A stretch of 64,000 nt of DNA from Spirochaetota bacterium (GTDB lineage Bacteria; Spirochaetota; UBA4802; JAGODF01). The stretch covers positions 99,672 to 163,671 of the forward strand of contig JARKUF010000038.1 in NCBI GenBank assembly GCA_029974015.1. The letters run 5' to 3'. The first letter of the stretch is position 1. The number at the start of each line of letters is the position of its first letter. The translations under genes were made by a program, and so were the position numbers. The notes under the pieces are model-generated. The model was not told where the DNA came from, did not search any database, and worked only from the letters and a program-made list of their open reading frames with translations. Shown piece after piece: positions 61,593-64,000 of the stretch.

Positions 61593-63694
61593 GCCGACAT
61601 GGATATTCCGAAGGAAGGGGCCCGTCGCTAACATCGAAGCTTGTATCTTACATCAAAACTTGCCGGGGGGATTTTACCGCGGCCTCTGCGGCGGAGGCCA
61701 TCTCGGGCCCCGGTGAAAAAAAGAAACAGAAGGGCGGCCGGAAAAGGCTGTCGGACATCGAATACATCATCTCATCACTCCACGGCATCGGTTATCTCTC
61801 TAAAAAGAAAAAAAACAGCTACCGTCTAAATCCGGACTTCGCCTGCCGGGGCGCCATAAAAGTGGGCGGCTCCGGGAGCGCCGCCATTCAGCTTGACGAC
61901 GGGTTCGAAGTCCTCGTGAGAAAGGAACGCACGGGAAACGCCAGGACCGGCGATACCGTTGATTTCGAGTTCGACGACCTGATAAAAGGATACTTCTGGG
62001 CCAGGGTCACAGCAGTGTGCACCAGGGCCCGTGAAAGCCAGTTAGCGCGGATTGACGAGGCCCGGGAGAGGGGGATTTCGCTCACCCTCCTGGACACTCC
62101 CGGCAAAGTGCGCGTCCGGGCAGACCGTCCCGGCTTCGACGTGAACACAGGCTATTACGCCTTTGTGTCCCTCCTCGAAGAGATGACACCCCAGGGACAG
62201 AAGTGCGAAATAAAAGAAGCCTTCCCTCCGGATGATGAATCCTACGACCCACAGCGCATCATCGTGAAGCACGGGCTCCCGGGGCCCCACCGGGAATACC
62301 GTGAGCTCAAAAACGCGGACGAGGTGATTGCCGGAGAACTTAAGGGCCGGAAGGACTACCGGGGCCTTTACACCCTCACCATCGACGGCGCCTCGGCGAA
62401 GGACTTCGACGATGCCATCTCCCTTGAAAACGAGGGGCGCTGCCATAGGCTCTACGTCCATATCGCCGATGTCTCCGCCTTCGTCAGGAAAGGTTCCCCG
62501 CTGGACCGGGAGGCCCTGGAGCGCGGAAACAGCTACTACATCGGGGGCCGGGTGGTCCCCATGCTTCCCGAGACGCTCTCCAACGATCTCTGCTCCCTCA
62601 AAGCCGGAGAAGGCCGGCTCACCCTTACGGCGGAAATGCTGATAGACCCGGCGGGAAAGCTCCGCGAAATGGCTTTTCACCGGGGTATCATCCGCGTGGA
62701 CCGGCGCCTCAACTACGAGGAGGCGCATGAAATACTCAACAGCAAAGGACGCGACAGCGCGAAAAAAACCCTTTTGAAGATGGACCGCCTTTCCATCCTC
62801 CTGAAAAAAATGAGAATGACCCGGGGGCGGGTGGACCTGAACATACCGGGAGAGGAGATCATCTACGGCCCCGCGGGAGGGATTTCCGATATTCGTTTCG
62901 GGGCGCGCCTCTCAAGCCACCGCATAATCGAAGAGTTCATGCTTAGCGCCAACGAGGCCGCGTCGATTACCCTCCGGGAAGCCGGGATCCCGGCCCTGTA
63001 CCGTATTCACGAAAAAATCGGCGAGGAGAAGCTCACGGCCCTCGCCGGTTTCTTCCGCACCATCGGCATGAAGTTTGACAGGTCCCCGGGTATCGGCCTG
63101 GCCCTCCAGAAAGTTGTGGACGCCGTGGCCGGCAAGGAATACGAGCAGGTGGTAAACTTAATCATCCTCCGCTCCTTCATGCAGGCTTTTTACGGAAGTG
63201 AGCCTGCCGGGCATTTTGGACTGGGGTTTCGCGATTACACTCACTTCACATCCCCCATCAGGCGTTATTCGGACTTAATTGTCCATCGCTGCATCAAAAG
63301 CCTTCTTGAAGGCACGAAACCTCCATACACGCTTGCCGCACTTGATACAATCGGCGAGAAAATCTCCGCTCTGGAGCGCCTCGCCATGAAGGCAGAACGC
63401 GACTTTTTCAAACTCACCTCTTGCCGCCTCATGGCGGGCCAGGTGGGAAGGACCTTTGACGTTGTGGTGAGCAGCGTGTCGAAATACGGCCTCAACGTAG
63501 CGCTTATGGACCGGCCTGTGGAGGGGATGGTGCCGATGTGGACCATGACCGACGATTACTACATGGTGAACGAAGACGAATTCACCATAGTCGGAAAGCG
63601 CCTTGGACGGCGCTTCCGCATAGGGGACCGCCTGAAGGCGGTCCTCACAGGCGCCGACATCGATACAATGCGTTTGGATTTTGCAATACGGTGA
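61589..63694 (+). CDS. rnr: Ribonuclease R
   Basis: 701 residues. An N-terminal winged-helix-like region (1-70), cold-shock domains, then the RNB catalytic block TIDGASAKDFDDAISLENEG with the Asp cluster, HIADVSAFVRKGSPLDREAL, and the conserved YTHFTSPIRRYSDLIVHR. An S1 domain closes the protein (VGRTFDVVVSSVSKYGLNV). 3' to 5' exoribonuclease for structured RNA. Translationally coupled to the small coiled-coil gene. Confidence 0.93.
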   Translation: MSRHGYSEGRGPSLTSKLVSYIKTCRGDFTAASAAEAISGPGEKKKQKGGRKRLSDIEYIISSLHGIGYLSKKKKNSYRLNPDFACRGAIKVGGSGSAAIQLDDGFEVLVRKERTGNARTGDTVDFEFDDLIKGYFWARVTAVCTRARESQLARIDEARERGISLTLLDTPGKVRVRADRPGFDVNTGYYAFVSLLEEMTPQGQKCEIKEAFPPDDESYDPQRIIVKHGLPGPHREYRELKNADEVIAGELKGRKDYRGLYTLTIDGASAKDFDDAISLENEGRCHRLYVHIADVSAFVRKGSPLDREALERGNSYYIGGRVVPMLPETLSNDLCSLKAGEGRLTLTAEMLIDPAGKLREMAFHRGIIRVDRRLNYEEAHEILNSKGRDSAKKTLLKMDRLSILLKKMRMTRGRVDLNIPGEEIIYGPAGGISDIRFGARLSSHRIIEEFMLSANEAASITLREAGIPALYRIHEKIGEEKLTALAGFFRTIGMKFDRSPGIGLALQKVVDAVAGKEYEQVVNLIILRSFMQAFYGSEPAGHFGLGFRDYTHFTSPIRRYSDLIVHRCIKSLLEGTKPPYTLAALDTIGEKISALERLAMKAERDFFKLTSCRLMAGQVGRTFDVVVSSVSKYGLNVALMDRPVEGMVPMWTMTDDYYMVNEDEFTIVGKRLGRRFRIGDRLKAVLTGADIDTMRLDFAIR

Positions 63695-63909
63695 GGGTGG
63701 TGGTAATAGAATTATTATTTTAATTACAAAAAATGATTTATCATTCAGTATATTTTCGAAAAATATTAATATAATCGATAAAATTAAAGAATGGAAAAAT
63801 AGAAATAAAACATATATACTTAAAGCTTTCAGTATAACTTTTGTACTGCTATTGATTTTTAGGGGCTTCAGGCTTTACAGTGGGCAGCATATAGTATAAA
63901 GTGTCAAGC
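63695..63909. other. AT-rich gap before the insertion sequence
   Basis: AT-rich, with a short frame from 63681 (membrane-like YILKAFSITFVLLLIFRGF) that lacks a ribosome site. The left end of the insertion sequence should lie here; I could not identify its inverted repeat. Confidence 0.4.
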
Positions 63910-64000
63910 ATGAATGACAAAGAACTGTACAAAAACATACTTCACGTTAAAGGGCCTTGGGAAGTTACTGACGTTCAATTAGACCTAAAGGGCAATACTG
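63910..64000 (+). CDS. ISL3-type transposase, 5' end only
   Basis: The 30 codons present read MNDKELYKNILHVKGPWEVT and DVQLDLKGNT, the typical ISL3 transposase opening (xxLYxxILxxxxPWxVxxVxLDL). The zinc-binding and catalytic parts lie outside the window. It marks an insertion sequence at the window's right end. Confidence 0.75.
   Translation, partial: MNDKELYKNILHVKGPWEVTDVQLDLKGNT

Noticed and set aside
63681-63899. 72-codon open frame after rnr
   Set aside because: It begins inside the end of rnr, lacks a ribosome site and lies in AT-rich DNA near an insertion sequence.
1-64000. tRNA, rRNA or replication-origin features
   Set aside because: None was recognised on either strand by eye; a covariance search would be needed to exclude a tRNA completely.

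Overview
The window reads as a chromosomal segment of a GC-rich, double-membraned, probably anaerobic bacterium. Outer-membrane genes support the diderm call: an MlaE/F/D lipid-transport set, an OmpA-like protein, a FadL/OmpP1-type barrel and several lipoproteins. A ferredoxin-dependent homocysteine-synthesis trio and a 2-hydroxyacyl-CoA-dehydratase-like pair point to an anaerobe. The mix of TPR proteins, PilZ, STAS, COG1579 zinc ribbon and CIRCE-controlled htpG would suit an uncultured Spirochaetota or a deltaproteobacterial lineage. No rRNA or tRNA is present, so the phylum is an inference.

Layout. 1-2300: start of ispF, a STAS anti-anti-sigma factor, and two small envelope genes, the second an OmpA-type gene with an apparent frameshift. 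2230-12763 (minus): recJ, RNase HI, zinc-ribbon protein, UPF0182 membrane protein, mlaD, mlaF, mlaE and a large WPL-motif envelope protein. 12982-18590: a DUF4185-like lipoprotein, then a plus-strand TPR/TPR/lipoprotein/lipoprotein operon. 18603-23449: PilZ protein, periplasmic amidase, YhcC radical SAM protein, RNase P RNA, a lipoprotein. 23600-29340 is an accessory, partly AT-rich island: msrA, a PIN/Phd toxin-antitoxin pair with a 44-bp palindromic operator, a DUF5684-like gene broken by a TAG, and a group II intron whose reverse transcriptase is broken by an in-frame TAA. 29400-36200: PEBP protein, TetR regulator, permuted-papain-like protein, MFS transporter, HtrA, htpG with promoter and CIRCE. 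36361-41731: a surface operon (cadherin-like lipoprotein, FadL-type barrel, FN3 lipoprotein). 42292-48373: IclR regulator, HadC/HadB-like pair, then COG1900, COG2122 and NIL-ferredoxin, the three families linked to anaerobic homocysteine synthesis. 48435-58507: unknown acidic protein, hemW, nagZ, HIT protein, two CNNM/CBS proteins, M23 peptidase, class A PBP. 58508-64000: a repeat-rich gap, a KamA-family radical SAM gene, a small coiled-coil gene, rnr, and the start of an ISL3-type transposase.

The most unusual structural signal is a modular dispersed repeat family in at least eleven intergenic spaces. It combines a GC-rich hairpin built on GCCGAAGGCGGGCGG, an AT-rich palindrome and two conserved linkers. 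I do not recognise it as a described element. The most interesting gene neighbourhood is 42292-48373, where the homocysteine trio follows an IclR-headed dehydratase-like pair with no activator ATPase in view.
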